The notes beneath the pieces are model-generated. The model was given only the letters and a program-made list of their open reading frames with translations. It made no database searches and was not told the origin of the DNA. A DNA stretch of 64,000 nt. It comes from Dyella ginsengisoli LA-4 (GTDB taxonomy: Bacteria; Pseudomonadota; Gammaproteobacteria; Xanthomonadales; Rhodanobacteraceae). The DNA is taken from assembly GCF_000334915.1 (NCBI RefSeq), contig NZ_AMSF01000085.1, positions 60,572 through 124,571 of the forward strand, written 5' to 3'. Position numbers and translations under genes: made by a program. Positions within the stretch are counted from its first letter, which is position 1. Each line of letters begins with the position of its first letter. This document shows positions 8,381 through 18,531 of this stretch, in pieces.

Positions 8381-10249
8381 TCAGCGCGGCGCGCAGAAGC
8401 AGTAGGCGTAGATGTTCGGCCGACCGGGCCGCGCATCGCGCAGCAACTGCAGCTCGGGCATCGCCCGCGGCAGCTCCGCCATCCAGCGCGGCAGATGCAC
8501 GCCGTAGGACAGGGCCGCCTGCACCATCGCAGTGCGGTTGAGGCCAACCACGAACTGCTCGAAGCCGCCCAGCGGCTGCTCGATGTAGCGGACCGGATAA
8601 CCCTTGGCCAGCCCGGCCTTCTTCGCCGCATAGGCGACCGCCTCGTCGAGCCCGCCGAGCTGGTCGACCAGACCCCGGTCCAGCGCCTGCTTTCCGGTCC
8701 ATACGCGGCCCTGGGCGATCGCGTCGATGGCGTCGTAATCCTTGCCGCGCGCCTTGGCCACGCCGCCGACGAAATCGCGGTAGCCCTTGTCGATGATCGC
8801 CTGGATCACCTGACCCACCTTCGGATCGAGCGGGCGGGTGATGTCGAACGCGCCGGCCATCGGCCCGGTCGCCACACCGTCGCTCTGCACCCCGAGCTTC
8901 GCCAGCGTGTCGGGGATCGAGTAGTACATGCCGAAGATGCCGATCGAACCGGTGATGGTGTTCGGCTCGGCGAAGATGCGGTCGGCATCCATCGAGATCC
9001 AGTAGCCGCCACTGGCCGCCACGTCGCCCATCGACACCACCACCGGGATGCCCGCCTTGCGCGTCAGCTCCACCTCGCGGCGGATCTGCTCGGCGGCGTA
9101 CACCTCGCCGCCGGGCGAGTTCACCCGCAGCACCAGCGCCTTGGTCTTCTTGTCCTCGCGCGCGGCGCGGATCAGCGCGGCGGTGGATTCGCCTCCGATC
9201 CGGCCCTGCGGCTGTTTGCCGCCGCTGATCTCGCCCTCGGCCACCACCACCGCGACGCCGGGCTTGAACAGCGCACCGCTGTCGTCCGGCAACTGGGCGA
9301 CATAGCGCGACAGGCCGACCGAGCGGAAACCCTTGCCCTGGCGCCCGGCCGGCACGCCCTCGCGACGCATCATGGCCTCCACGTCGGCCTCGGTGGCCAG
9401 GCCGTCGACCAGATGCTCGTTGAGCGAGAGCTGGGCCAGGTTGCCCCGGGTGCTGGCGATGTGGTCCGGCAGGTGGTCGACGTCATCGCGCAGCGTGGCC
9501 GGATCGAGCTTGCGCAGCTTGGCGACGGTATCGATGTAGTTGTCCCACAGGCCGCCCATCCAGTAGCTGTCGGCTTCCTTGGACGCATCCGAGGCATGGT
9601 CGAGGATGTACGGCTCGGCCGCACTCTTGAACTGGCCGACGCGGAACAGGTGCACCTGCACGCCGAGCTTGTCCAGCAGGTCCTTGTAGAACAGGCGATA
9701 GTTGGCCAGGCCGGTGATCATCACCCCGCCCTGCGGATCGACCAGCAGGCGGTCGGCGTGCGCGGCGAGGTAGTACTGGCCCTGGTCGTAGTTCACGCCC
9801 CAGGCGATCACCGGCTTGCCGGCGGCGCGGAAGCGGTCCAGCGCCGCACCCACCTCGCGCAGCGCGGCAAAGCCGCCGGCCTGCAACTGGTCCGGCAGCA
9901 GCAGGATGCGGGTGATGTGCTTGTCGGTGGTCGCGGCGTCGATCGCTCGCACCAGGTCACGCACCTGCACTTCCTTCGGCTCGTCGCCCGACAGTCCGGA
10001 CAACACCCGCTGCAGTGGCGCCACGCTGTACTGCTCCACCAGTCGCCCTTCCGGCTTGAGCACCAGCACCGAGTCGGCGTCGATGCCCATGCCGGCATGG
10101 CGTCCGGCCGTCACGCCGATCGCCAGCAGCAGCACCAGAAACAGCAGCGTGAAGAACACTGCATTGATGATGACCAGTCGCACCACGTTGAGGCCGCGCC
10201 CGAAGACGCGGAGAAAGGCCCAGAAGCCATTGGGGCGCGAAGCGGTCAT
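8381..10249 (-). CDS. sppA: Signal peptide peptidase SppA, 67 kDa type
   Basis: Inner-membrane, periplasm-facing serine protease that degrades cleaved signal peptides. The 622 residues match the long two-domain E. coli form (618). An N-terminal anchor (about 23-45, IINAVFFTLLFLVLLLAIGV) is followed by an N-terminal half carrying the general-base Lys in RVGQFKSAAEPY, and a C-terminal half with the nucleophile Ser in VAASGGYWIS. Both catalytic residues of the Ser-Lys dyad are present. The C-terminus is short and rich in aromatic residues. It lies 28 bases downstream of the MATE gene on the same strand. Confidence 0.93.
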   Translation of the reverse strand: MTASRPNGFWAFLRVFGRGLNVVRLVIINAVFFTLLFLVLLLAIGVTAGRHAGMGIDADSVLVLKPEGRLVEQYSVAPLQRVLSGLSGDEPKEVQVRDLVRAIDAATTDKHITRILLLPDQLQAGGFAALREVGAALDRFRAAGKPVIAWGVNYDQGQYYLAAHADRLLVDPQGGVMITGLANYRLFYKDLLDKLGVQVHLFRVGQFKSAAEPYILDHASDASKEADSYWMGGLWDNYIDTVAKLRKLDPATLRDDVDHLPDHIASTRGNLAQLSLNEHLVDGLATEADVEAMMRREGVPAGRQGKGFRSVGLSRYVAQLPDDSGALFKPGVAVVVAEGEISGGKQPQGRIGGESTAALIRAAREDKKTKALVLRVNSPGGEVYAAEQIRREVELTRKAGIPVVVSMGDVAASGGYWISMDADRIFAEPNTITGSIGIFGMYYSIPDTLAKLGVQSDGVATGPMAGAFDITRPLDPKVGQVIQAIIDKGYRDFVGGVAKARGKDYDAIDAIAQGRVWTGKQALDRGLVDQLGGLDEAVAYAAKKAGLAKGYPVRYIEQPLGGFEQFVVGLNRTAMVQAALSYGVHLPRWMAELPRAMPELQLLRDARPGRPNIYAYCFCAPR

Positions 10250-10277
10250 GCAGCCGTCCTGTTCGGAAGGTGGGAGG

Positions 10278-11705
10278 TCACGGATCGAGGGGCAGCGTAC
10301 CGGCTTGCACCGGCGCGGTCATGTGTGGGTGGTCAGGCTGCGGCGCGCCGACCCAGCGGCCGCGACGCGCGCTCCGCCAGAACCGGGTGAACAACAGGAC
10401 GGCCGAGGCACTGAGGCCGGCGATCAGGCCCATCCACATGCCACGTGCGCCCAGGCCATGCTGGAAGGCGAGCCACCAGCCGACCGGCATGCCGACACCC
10501 CAGTAGGAGAACAGGGTGATGGCCATCGGTACCCGGGTGTCCTTCAGGCCGCGCAGCGCGCCGTTGGATGCCACCTGGATACCGTCGGAGAACTGGAACA
10601 CGCCCGCCAGCAACAACAACTGCGCGGCCAGGTCGATCACTTCCCGCTGGTGCGTGTAGAGCCCGGCAATCCGATGCGGCAGGCCGAACATCACCGCCGC
10701 CGACACCAGTTGGGTGACCAGGCTCAGGCCGATCCCGCAGAAGCCCGCATAGCGCACCCCGACCGCATCGCCACGCCCCACCGCATTGCCGACCCGCACG
10801 GTGATCGCCATGGCCAGGCCCAGCGGAATCATGAAGAACAGCGAGGCGACGTTGATCGCCACCTGGTGGCTGGCCATCACCGTGTCGCCGAGCCGGCTGA
10901 TGCCCAGCGCCACCGCGACGAACAGGCCGGCCTCGGCCAGCAGGCTCACCGCCATCGGCCCGCCGACATGCAGCAGGTCGGCAATGCGACGCCAGTCGGG
11001 CCACTCGAAATGATCGACCAGGCCCAGCCCCCGGTAGTTGGGATGGCGCAGCACATAGGTCGCAAAGCCGGCCAGCTCGAGCCACAGCGCCAGCGCGGTG
11101 GCCATGCCGCAGCCACGCGCTCCCTGCGGCGGCAGGCCCAGCTTGCCGTACATGAACACGTAGCCCAGCGGCACCAGCAACACCAGCCCGCCCAGGCTGA
11201 AGAACATCGACGGCCGGGTCAGCGACAACCCCTCGGACAAGCCGCGCAGGGCGAAGTAGCACGTCAGTGCCGGCGCGCCCCAGCTGATCGCATGCAGGAA
11301 AGCGTCCACGTCGACGCGCAGGTCCGGGGTGACGCCGATCCATGCGAACAGGGGACTGGCGTGGCGGACCGCGAACCACAGCACCATCCCGGTCATCAGC
11401 GCCAGCCACAGCGCCTGGCGGAACAACGCACCGATCTCGTGGCGACGCCGGGCGCCATCGAGCTGCGCCACCGAGGGCGGCACAGCCATCATCAGCCCGA
11501 TACCGGTGACGATGGCCAGCGACCACACGTTGGCGCCCACCGCCACCGCACCGAGCACGTGGGTGCTGTAGTGGCCGGAAAGCACTGCATCGATCACGTT
11601 GGAACCGATCGCCGCCAGCTGCGCGGCGATCAGCGGCAGGGCGAGACGTACGGTGGCGCCGACTTCGTGCGCGATGCGCGCGCGGTCGGGACGGAAAGCG
11701 GTCAT
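10278..11705 (-). CDS. MATE family multidrug efflux protein, NorM-like
   Basis: Cation-coupled antiporter of the multidrug and toxin extrusion family in the inner membrane, 475 residues with about 12 membrane segments in two six-helix halves. Typical features are ALPLIAAQLAAIGSNVIDAVLSGHY in the first helices (shown for position, about 15-40), VPPSVAQLDGA, and the second-half repeat of the same fold beginning at GGPMAVSLLAEAG. The Pro-containing first helix and the Asp of the N-lobe pocket are visible. I placed the start at ATG 11705 (MTAFRPDRAR); upstream in-frame codons give non-membrane sequence. Gene order with sppA is not informative about substrate. Confidence 0.9.
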   Translation of the reverse strand: MTAFRPDRARIAHEVGATVRLALPLIAAQLAAIGSNVIDAVLSGHYSTHVLGAVAVGANVWSLAIVTGIGLMMAVPPSVAQLDGARRRHEIGALFRQALWLALMTGMVLWFAVRHASPLFAWIGVTPDLRVDVDAFLHAISWGAPALTCYFALRGLSEGLSLTRPSMFFSLGGLVLLVPLGYVFMYGKLGLPPQGARGCGMATALALWLELAGFATYVLRHPNYRGLGLVDHFEWPDWRRIADLLHVGGPMAVSLLAEAGLFVAVALGISRLGDTVMASHQVAINVASLFFMIPLGLAMAITVRVGNAVGRGDAVGVRYAGFCGIGLSLVTQLVSAAVMFGLPHRIAGLYTHQREVIDLAAQLLLLAGVFQFSDGIQVASNGALRGLKDTRVPMAITLFSYWGVGMPVGWWLAFQHGLGARGMWMGLIAGLSASAVLLFTRFWRSARRGRWVGAPQPDHPHMTAPVQAGTLPLDP

Positions 11706-11818
11706 GGCGGGTTCGTTCGGGTCGGCCGCGCATTTTAGCGGACCGGGCCTCACGGCAGGGCTGCCCTCCGGCCGCATCCTTGTGACACCATCCTCGGCTT
11801 CCAGGGGAGGAACCATCG

Positions 11819-13048
11819 ATGGACCAGCTCGACCACGCCACCATCGTGCACTGTGCCAACTGCGGCACCGTGATGGAGGGGGAGTTCTGCCATCACTGCG
11901 GGCAATCGGTTCACAGCGTGCTCAAGCCGGTGCACCACATGCTGGAAGACGGCATGGACATGTTCCTGCATGTCGACGGCCGCATCCTGCACACCCTGCC
12001 GCCACTGATGACCCGGCCGGGCTTCCTCACGCTGGAATACTTCGCCGGACGTCGCCAGCGCTATGTCGCCCCGTTCCGCCTGATGTTCGTGCTGTGCCTG
12101 CTGAGCTTCTTTGCCTTCCACCTGGCGGCGGACAGCCTGCTCGACCGAGGGGCCAATCAGCCGATCAGCTCCAAGCTGGTACAGCAGGAAAAGCGGAACG
12201 CCTTCGCTGCGGACGCCACCGCACAGGACGTGCACCGGCACCTCGAGAGCCAGCTGGCCAGCCTGCACACCGCCGGCGCCCAGACCGAGGGCCTGCCGGG
12301 CGCGGAACAGGGCCTGCATCTCGCCGAACGCAAGCTCCGTGAAGACGCCGACAAACGTCTGATCGAGCTGGGCGCTGCGCCCATCCCTGCCGGTGCCGGC
12401 AGCGCGGCGGGCACACCGGCCATCCCGGTCACCACGACGACTCCAGGGTCGAGCACTCGCGGCCACGCGGCTGACGCGGACGAGGCGAAATGGGATGAAG
12501 TCGAGCCGGTGCACATCGCCTGGCTGCCGGACTTCGCCAACCGCCGGCTGACCGAGTTCGAGCGCCACCTGAAGATCAACCTCAAGACAGCGTTGCATGG
12601 CCGCGACGCCAGAGAGCGGCAGGAGGCCCGCGAGCGGATGGTCGCCGGCTTTTTCAGCGTGCTGCCGCAGAGCATGCTGGTGATGATTCCGCTGTTCGCA
12701 CTGCTGCTGAAAGTGTTTTACGTGTTCCGGCGCAGGCTCTACATGGAACACGTGATCGTCGCCCTGCACAGCCACGCTTTCCTGTTCCTGGCCCTGCTGC
12801 TGGTCCTGATGGTCGGCATGCTGTCGACGTGGCTGCGCCCCCTGGCGCCTTGGATGGGTTATCCACTGGGCGTCGTGCGATTCGCGCTCATCGTGTGGAT
12901 GTTCGCCTACCTGCTGGTGATGCAGAAGCGCATCTATCGGCAGGGTTGGGGGATGACCCTGTTGAAGTACTGGTGCGTGGGCTGGTGCTACTTCTGGCTG
13001 CTTTTCACGGTGCTCGGCGTTGCCCTCGTGCTGGGTGCCGGACACTGA
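11819..13048 (+). CDS. DUF3667-type zinc-ribbon membrane protein
   Basis: A 409-residue inner-membrane protein of unknown function. It opens with a zinc ribbon, CANCGTVMEGEFCHHCGQ (about 12-29, four Cys), followed by the PGFLTLEYFAGRRQRYVAPFR signature region near 63 that is typical of DUF3667 proteins. One membrane segment lies at about 84-103. A poorly conserved soluble loop (about 105-280, rich in Ala, Thr and charged residues) comes next, and then four to five helices to the end. The ribbon should face the cytoplasm. The family is widespread in Xanthomonadales and Bacteroidetes; no activity is known. Confidence 0.78.
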   Translation: MDQLDHATIVHCANCGTVMEGEFCHHCGQSVHSVLKPVHHMLEDGMDMFLHVDGRILHTLPPLMTRPGFLTLEYFAGRRQRYVAPFRLMFVLCLLSFFAFHLAADSLLDRGANQPISSKLVQQEKRNAFAADATAQDVHRHLESQLASLHTAGAQTEGLPGAEQGLHLAERKLREDADKRLIELGAAPIPAGAGSAAGTPAIPVTTTTPGSSTRGHAADADEAKWDEVEPVHIAWLPDFANRRLTEFERHLKINLKTALHGRDARERQEARERMVAGFFSVLPQSMLVMIPLFALLLKVFYVFRRRLYMEHVIVALHSHAFLFLALLLVLMVGMLSTWLRPLAPWMGYPLGVVRFALIVWMFAYLLVMQKRIYRQGWGMTLLKYWCVGWCYFWLLFTVLGVALVLGAGH

Positions 13049-13207
13049 GGGTGTGGCGCGCCGCAAACCGTGACGTCCATCACATCCGGCCGCATGGCGC
13101 GGGCGGAGGCAGCGGGGGTTTTGCACAGCGTCATCGGAGTGTCAACCCACGCGACGGTTTCATGGCATCGGTGTGAAGCAAAGTTGAACGGGCAACGCAA
13201 ACAGCTG

Positions 13208-13224
13208 AAAAACATCATGTTTTT
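13208..13224. repeat. Perfect AAAAACAT-C-ATGTTTTT palindrome
   Basis: Two 8-base arms with a single central C, in an AT-rich patch within otherwise GC-rich DNA. It could be an operator or a nucleoid-protein site; nothing in the sequence decides this. Confidence 0.5.
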
Positions 13225-13307
13225 CTGATGGCCAAATCTTGCGCAGTGTGTCGTGAAGGCCGCCGTGACGGGCCTCAGGCGCCCCCTTCCCCGCTCCATC
13301 CACAAAG

Positions 13308-13330
13308 TTATCCACAGCAGCTGTGGATAA
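13308..13330. promoter_or_regulatory. Inverted pair of perfect DnaA boxes
   Basis: TTATCCACA (13308-13316) and its exact complement TGTGGATAA (13322-13330) form a 23-base palindrome with 11-base arms around one central A. Both are perfect R-type DnaA boxes. It lies about 160 bases before priA. DnaA binding is inferred from the consensus; a chance repeat or an extragenic palindrome family is the alternative. Confidence 0.6.
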
Positions 13331-13488
13331 GCGGAAAAATGCCCGGAGAGGGGGCACTTATCCCGCCTTCCTAGAGTCGGGCGAAACAATCGCCGGCAAC
13401 GAACGGACCCATGATCGCTTCCGCCGGCGATGCGGCCTGAGCGGGGTCCGGTCCCCGGCCGGCTACACTGGCGCACCCCGAGGTAGCC

Positions 13489-15666
13489 ATGTCCACCGCC
13501 GTCCGCGTAGCCCTGCCCGTCCCGCTCCCGACCCTGTTCGACTATCTGCCACCGGCCGACGGCCGGATCATGGCTGGCCAGCGCGTGCTGGTGCCGTTCG
13601 GGCGGGGTCGTCAGGTGGGTATCGTGGTCGACGCGGCCGTGACATCGGAACGGGATGACTCCCGGCTCAAGCCGGTGCTGCAAGTGCTGGATGACGAGCC
13701 GCTGCTGGACGGCGAGCTGCTTCGCACGCTGGCCTGGGCCGCCGATTACTGGCTGGGCGCACCGGGGGAAGCGTTCGCGCAGGCGCTGCCACTGGCGCTG
13801 CGCGAGCCGCGGCCGCTGCCGGACATCGCCGAGGAATACTGGCAGCTCACGCCGGCCGGGCAACAGGAGCACGCCGCCGGCCGACGGCGAGGCGGCAGCA
13901 GGGATCTGCTTGGCCTGCTGATCGAAGGGCCGCGCCACGCGGACGAGCTGACCGCCGCGCTGCCTGCGTGGCGGACCGCGGCACGTCGTCTGGCCACCGC
14001 CCACCTGGTCGAGCGCTGCCCCCCGCCAGCTGCACCACCCCGACGACAACCGCCAACATCCCTGCCACTGAGCGCGGAGCAGCGCGATGCGGTGACCGCC
14101 GTCGGTGAGGCCTTCGGACGTTTCCAGCCGTTCCTCCTCGATGGCGTCACCGGCAGCGGCAAGACCGAGGTGTACCTGGCATTGATCGAACAGGCACTCG
14201 CCGAAGGCCGGCAGAGCCTGCTGCTGGTGCCCGAGATCGGCCTGGCGCCGCAGACCCTGCGCCGGCTGCGCGAGCGCCTGGGCGTGCCGGTGGAAGTGCT
14301 GCATTCGAACCTGGCCGAGGGCGATCGGGCGCGGGCGTGGCTGCGCGCGCGCAGCGGCGAGGCCACGGTGGTGCTGGGCACCCGTTCGGCGGTGTTCACT
14401 CCGCTGCCGCGCGCCGGCCTGATACTGGTCGACGAGGAACATGACGCCTCCTACAAGCAGCAGGAAGGCTTCCGTTACCACGCGCGTGACCTGGCATTGG
14501 TCCGTGCCCGCGAACTAGGCGTGCCGATCGTGCTCGGCAGCGCCACGCCCTCGCTGGAGACGCTGGCCAACGCCGCCAGCGGACGCTTCCGGACGCTGCG
14601 TCTTCGTACCCGACCTGGCGCCGCGCGGCCCACGCCGCAGGTGCAGATCGTCGACGTGCGCGCCCAGTATCTGGACCATGGTCTGTCGCCCGCGCTGCTG
14701 GCCGCAGTGCGCGAGACGGTCGCGCGGAGCGAACAGGTACTGGTATTCCGCAATCGTCGCGGCTATGCGCCGGTCCTCCTCTGTCACGCCTGTGGCTGGC
14801 ACGCCGACTGCCCGCGCTGCGAACGCCCGATGACCCTGCATGCCGGGCAACGGCAGTTGCGATGTCACCATTGCGACCGGCACGCGCCAGTGCCGTCGCA
14901 CTGCCCGGCCTGTGGCGCCGGTGCGCTCTGGCCGCAGGGCCACGGCACCGAGCGACTGGAGGAGGCGCTTGGCGCACTGTTCCCCGACGTGCCGGTGAGG
15001 CGCATCGACCGGGAGACCACCCGCCGCCGCGATGCCTTCGAGCACCTGCTGGACGACCTGCGGCAGGACGGCCCGGCGATCCTGGTCGGTACGCAGATGC
15101 TGGCCAAGGGACACGACCTTCCCCGGCTGACGCTGGTCGCCATCGTCAGCATCGACGAAGGGCTGCACAGCGTGGATTTCCGGGCCGGCGAACGGCTCGC
15201 CCAGCTGCTCGTGCAGGTCGCCGGGCGGGCCGGGCGGGCCGATCGCACCGGTCGCGTGCTGCTGCAGACCCATCATCCCGAGCATCCGTTGCTGCGCACG
15301 CTGCTCGCCTCGGGCTACGGAACGGCGGCAGCAACCCTGCTGGCCGAGCGCGAGGCGGTGCAGCTGCCTCCTTGCAGCCATCAGATCCTGCTCCGCGCCG
15401 ATGCGCACCATCGCGCCGACGTGGACACCTTCCTGGCCGCTGCGGCCGCGGCGCTGCCGAACGATCCGGAAGTCCAACTGGCCGGGCCGATGCCGGCGCC
15501 GATGCCGTTGCGTGCTGGCCGGCATCGCGGCCAATTGCTGCTGGAATCCTCCAGTCGTGCCCGGCTGCATTCGGTCGCACGGCCGTGGCGGCTCCAGCTC
15601 GGCGCCCTGCCGTCATCGCGGCGGGTACGCTGGTCGCTGGACGTCGACCCCATCGACCTCTACTGA
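13489..15666 (+). CDS. priA: Primosomal protein N' (replication-restart helicase PriA)
   Basis: 3'-5' DNA helicase that recognises stalled forks and reloads DnaB. At 725 residues it is full length. The N-terminal DNA-binding domain starts [14 protein letters not shown]. The Walker A motif [12 protein letters not shown] is near 218-229, the DEEHD box near 314-318, and the zinc-binding insertion with eight paired cysteines (CHACG, CPRC, CHHC, CPAC) lies at about 430-475. Helicase motifs V and VI follow ([27 protein letters not shown]). The start is ATG 13489. It is monocistronic or weakly co-transcribed with the transaldolase gene, which has its own -10 element. Confidence 0.96.
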   Translation: MSTAVRVALPVPLPTLFDYLPPADGRIMAGQRVLVPFGRGRQVGIVVDAAVTSERDDSRLKPVLQVLDDEPLLDGELLRTLAWAADYWLGAPGEAFAQALPLALREPRPLPDIAEEYWQLTPAGQQEHAAGRRRGGSRDLLGLLIEGPRHADELTAALPAWRTAARRLATAHLVERCPPPAAPPRRQPPTSLPLSAEQRDAVTAVGEAFGRFQPFLLDGVTGSGKTEVYLALIEQALAEGRQSLLLVPEIGLAPQTLRRLRERLGVPVEVLHSNLAEGDRARAWLRARSGEATVVLGTRSAVFTPLPRAGLILVDEEHDASYKQQEGFRYHARDLALVRARELGVPIVLGSATPSLETLANAASGRFRTLRLRTRPGAARPTPQVQIVDVRAQYLDHGLSPALLAAVRETVARSEQVLVFRNRRGYAPVLLCHACGWHADCPRCERPMTLHAGQRQLRCHHCDRHAPVPSHCPACGAGALWPQGHGTERLEEALGALFPDVPVRRIDRETTRRRDAFEHLLDDLRQDGPAILVGTQMLAKGHDLPRLTLVAIVSIDEGLHSVDFRAGERLAQLLVQVAGRAGRADRTGRVLLQTHHPEHPLLRTLLASGYGTAAATLLAEREAVQLPPCSHQILLRADAHHRADVDTFLAAAAAALPNDPEVQLAGPMPAPMPLRAGRHRGQLLLESSSRARLHSVARPWRLQLGALPSSRRVRWSLDVDPIDLY

Positions 15667-15677
15667 ACCTTGCCCTC

Positions 15678-15706
15678 ACGGCAGAACGACCAGCGGGCCT
15701 TATAAT
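15678..15706 (+). promoter_or_regulatory. Probable promoter of transaldolase gene
   Basis: A perfect TATAAT at 15701-15706 lies 25 bases before the ATG, with a poor -35 (ACGGCA, 15678-15683) at 17-base spacing. The leader would be very short but contains AAGGAGG, an unusually strong ribosome site. Confidence 0.5.
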
Positions 15707-15731
15707 TTCAGGTCCACCTGAAGGAGGCCCC

Positions 15732-16685
15732 ATGGCATCGCAGCTCGAACAACTTCGCCAGTACACCACCGTGGTTGCCGACACCGGTGACATCGAGGCC
15801 ATCGCCCGCTACAAGCCGGTCGACGCCACGACCAATCCCTCGCTGCTGCTCAAGGCCGCCAGCATCCCGGCCTACGCTTCCCTGCTCGACGAAGCCGTGG
15901 CGTTCGCCAAGGGGCGCGGAAACGACCGCGAGCAGCAGCTCGCCGATGCCGGCGACCACCTCGCCGTCGCGGTAGGGCGCAAGATCCTCGACCTGGTGCC
16001 GGGCCGCGTTTCCACCGAGGTGGACGCACGCCTGTCCTTCGATACCGACGCAACCATCGCCAAGGCCGAGCGGCTGATCGGCCTGTACGAAGATGCGGGG
16101 GTGAAGCGCGACCGGATCCTGATCAAGGTCGCATCCACCTGGGCCGGCATCCGCGCCGCCGAGCAACTGGAGCGGCGCGGCATCCAGTGCAACCTGACCC
16201 TGCTGTTCTCGTTCGAACAGGCGGTGGCCTGCGCCGAGGCCGGGGTGTTCCTGATCTCGCCGTTCGTCGGCCGCATCTACGACTGGTACATCGCCAACAC
16301 CGACGCCGACGGCTTCGAGCCGCACGAGGATCCGGGCGTGAAGTCGGTGCGGCGCATCTACGACTGGTACAAGCGCCACGGTTTCGAGACGGTGGTGATG
16401 GGCGCCAGCTTCCGCAACACCGGGCAGATCCGCGCGCTGGCGGGCTGCGACCGGCTCACCATCAGCCCGGAGCTGCTGGAGAAGCTCGACTCCTGCCACG
16501 ATCCCCTGCCGCGCGCGCTCGAGGACGGGGGCCGGCAGGCGACGCCGCCGGATGCCCTCGACGAACCGGCCTTCCGCTGGGGGCACAACGAGGATCCCAT
16601 GGCCACGGACAAGCTGGCCGACGGCATCCGCAGGTTCGCCGCCGACCAGCTGAAGCTGGAGAAGCTGCTCGCCGACAAGCTGTAA
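15732..16685 (+). CDS. tal: Transaldolase
   Basis: Non-oxidative pentose-phosphate enzyme that moves a dihydroxyacetone unit from sedoheptulose 7-phosphate to glyceraldehyde 3-phosphate. The 317-residue length equals E. coli Tal[15 protein letters not shown] near 28-41 is the family signature. The Schiff-base lysine is Lys132 in [12 protein letters not shown], exactly the TalB position. FVGRIYDWY and [15 protein letters not shown] complete the barrel. The strong AAGGAGG site before the ATG suggests high expression. A bidirectional terminator follows. Confidence 0.96.
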   Translation: MASQLEQLRQYTTVVADTGDIEAIARYKPVDATTNPSLLLKAASIPAYASLLDEAVAFAKGRGNDREQQLADAGDHLAVAVGRKILDLVPGRVSTEVDARLSFDTDATIAKAERLIGLYEDAGVKRDRILIKVASTWAGIRAAEQLERRGIQCNLTLLFSFEQAVACAEAGVFLISPFVGRIYDWYIANTDADGFEPHEDPGVKSVRRIYDWYKRHGFETVVMGASFRNTGQIRALAGCDRLTISPELLEKLDSCHDPLPRALEDGGRQATPPDALDEPAFRWGHNEDPMATDKLADGIRRFAADQLKLEKLLADKL

Positions 16686-16708
16686 CGCGGGCCCCGGACG
16701 GCGCAACG

Positions 16709-16735
16709 AAAAACGGCCCCTGAGGGGCCGTTTTT
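16709..16735. terminator. Bidirectional terminator between transaldolase gene and rpoH
   Basis: AAAAACGGCCCC and GGGGCCGTTTTT pair around a TGA loop. A U-tract follows on either strand, so it can end both convergent transcripts. Confidence 0.9.
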
Positions 16736-16763
16736 CTTTCTCCCGATTTGCCCGACCGGCGGA

Positions 16764-17627
<864 letters not shown>

Positions 17628-17654
17628 GGACGGAACCTCCTGATGAGGGGCAGC

Positions 17655-17681
17655 TTAGCACTCGCATCATTGGAGTGCTAA
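17655..17681 (-). promoter_or_regulatory. CIRCE element (HrcA operator) in rpoH leader
   Basis: TTAGCACTC (17655-17663), nine bases, GAGTGCTAA (17673-17681): an exact match to the CIRCE consensus with the exact spacing. It ends 27 bases upstream of the rpoH ATG, just before the ribosome site, the classical location for HrcA repression at the DNA level. Symmetric, so assigned to rpoH by position. Confidence 0.92.
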
Positions 17682-17826
17682 AGCCACCGCAAAGTTCCGG
17701 CGCGGCGAATCGGTCGCCGCGTCGACTTAATGAACCAAATGGTACAGAAACTGTGCCGTACTGTCCAGTGCTCCGGGGCAGGCCCGCCATTGTGCATGGC
17801 CGGTGTGCGGCGCCCGTGAAACCGGA

Positions 17827-18531
17827 CTAGGCGTCCAGCTGGGCCCTTGGCGGCAGCGACCAGTCGATCGGAGCCTGGCCATGCTGGTCCAGCCAGGCAT
17901 TGGCGGCGGAAAAGTGCCCGCAGCCGATGAATCCGCGATGCGCGGACAGCGGGGAGGGGTGTACCGCGGTCAGCACGCGATGGCGCCGGGTATCGATCAG
18001 CCGCCCCTTGCGCTGGGCGTAACTGCCCCAGAGCATGAACACCAGCCCGTCGCGCTCCCGGTTGAGGGCATCGATCGCGGCGTCGGTGAAACCTTCCCAG
18101 CCCTTGCCCTGATGCGAACCGGCCACGCCGCGCTCGACCGTAAGGACCGCATTGAGCAGCAGCACCCCGCGATCGGCCCACGGGGTCAGGCAGCCATGAT
18201 CCGGCCGCGGCAGCCCGAGGTCGCGACTGATCTCCTTGAAGATGTTGTCCAGCGACGGCGGGATCCGCACTCCGGGACGCACCGAGAAGCACAGGCCGTG
18301 GGCCTGCCCGGGGCCGTGATACGGATCCTGGCCAAGGATCACCACCCGCACCGTGTCGAACGGGGTGTGGTCAAACGCCGCGAAGATCTCCGGCCCCGGG
18401 GGATAGATCACCTTCCCGGCGCGCTTTTCCTCCCTCAGGAATGCCGCCAGCGCCTGCATCTCGGGCCGCTCCAGATAGTCGCCGATACGGGCTTTCCAAC
18501 CCGGCTCCAGGCGCACGCGGTCACCGCTCAT
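17827..18531 (-). CDS. ung: Uracil-DNA glycosylase, family 1
   Basis: Removes uracil from DNA as the first step of base-excision repair. The 234-residue protein has the water-activating motif GQDPYHG (67-73, catalytic Asp69), the uracil-recognition segment [10 protein letters not shown] near 124-133, and the [11 protein letters not shown] loop with catalytic His191. The ATG overlaps the stop of the upstream response regulator gene (ATGA), so the two are translationally coupled. Why ung is tied to a response regulator is unclear. Confidence 0.95.
   Translation of the reverse strand: MSGDRVRLEPGWKARIGDYLERPEMQALAAFLREEKRAGKVIYPPGPEIFAAFDHTPFDTVRVVILGQDPYHGPGQAHGLCFSVRPGVRIPPSLDNIFKEISRDLGLPRPDHGCLTPWADRGVLLLNAVLTVERGVAGSHQGKGWEGFTDAAIDALNRERDGLVFMLWGSYAQRKGRLIDTRRHRVLTAVHPSPLSAHRGFIGCGHFSAANAWLDQHGQAPIDWSLPPRAQLDA

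Larger units (their letters stand above)
13049..13488. other. 440-base intergenic region before priA
   Basis: No credible gene is seen on either strand. The region is less GC-rich than its surroundings and holds a perfect A/T palindrome (13208-13224) and a paired DnaA-box palindrome (13308-13330) with a half-site CCATCCACA at 13296-13304. No convincing sigma-70 promoter for priA was found. Confidence 0.6.

Noticed and set aside
6298..13330. DnaA-box clusters as a replication origin
   Set aside because: There is no dnaA, dnaN or AT-rich unwinding element, the two loci are 7 kb apart, and priA is not an origin marker.
13160..13357. Possible 65-residue minus-strand gene upstream of priA
   Set aside because: It spans the DnaA-box palindrome and the A/T palindrome, has no ribosome site and no recognisable sequence.
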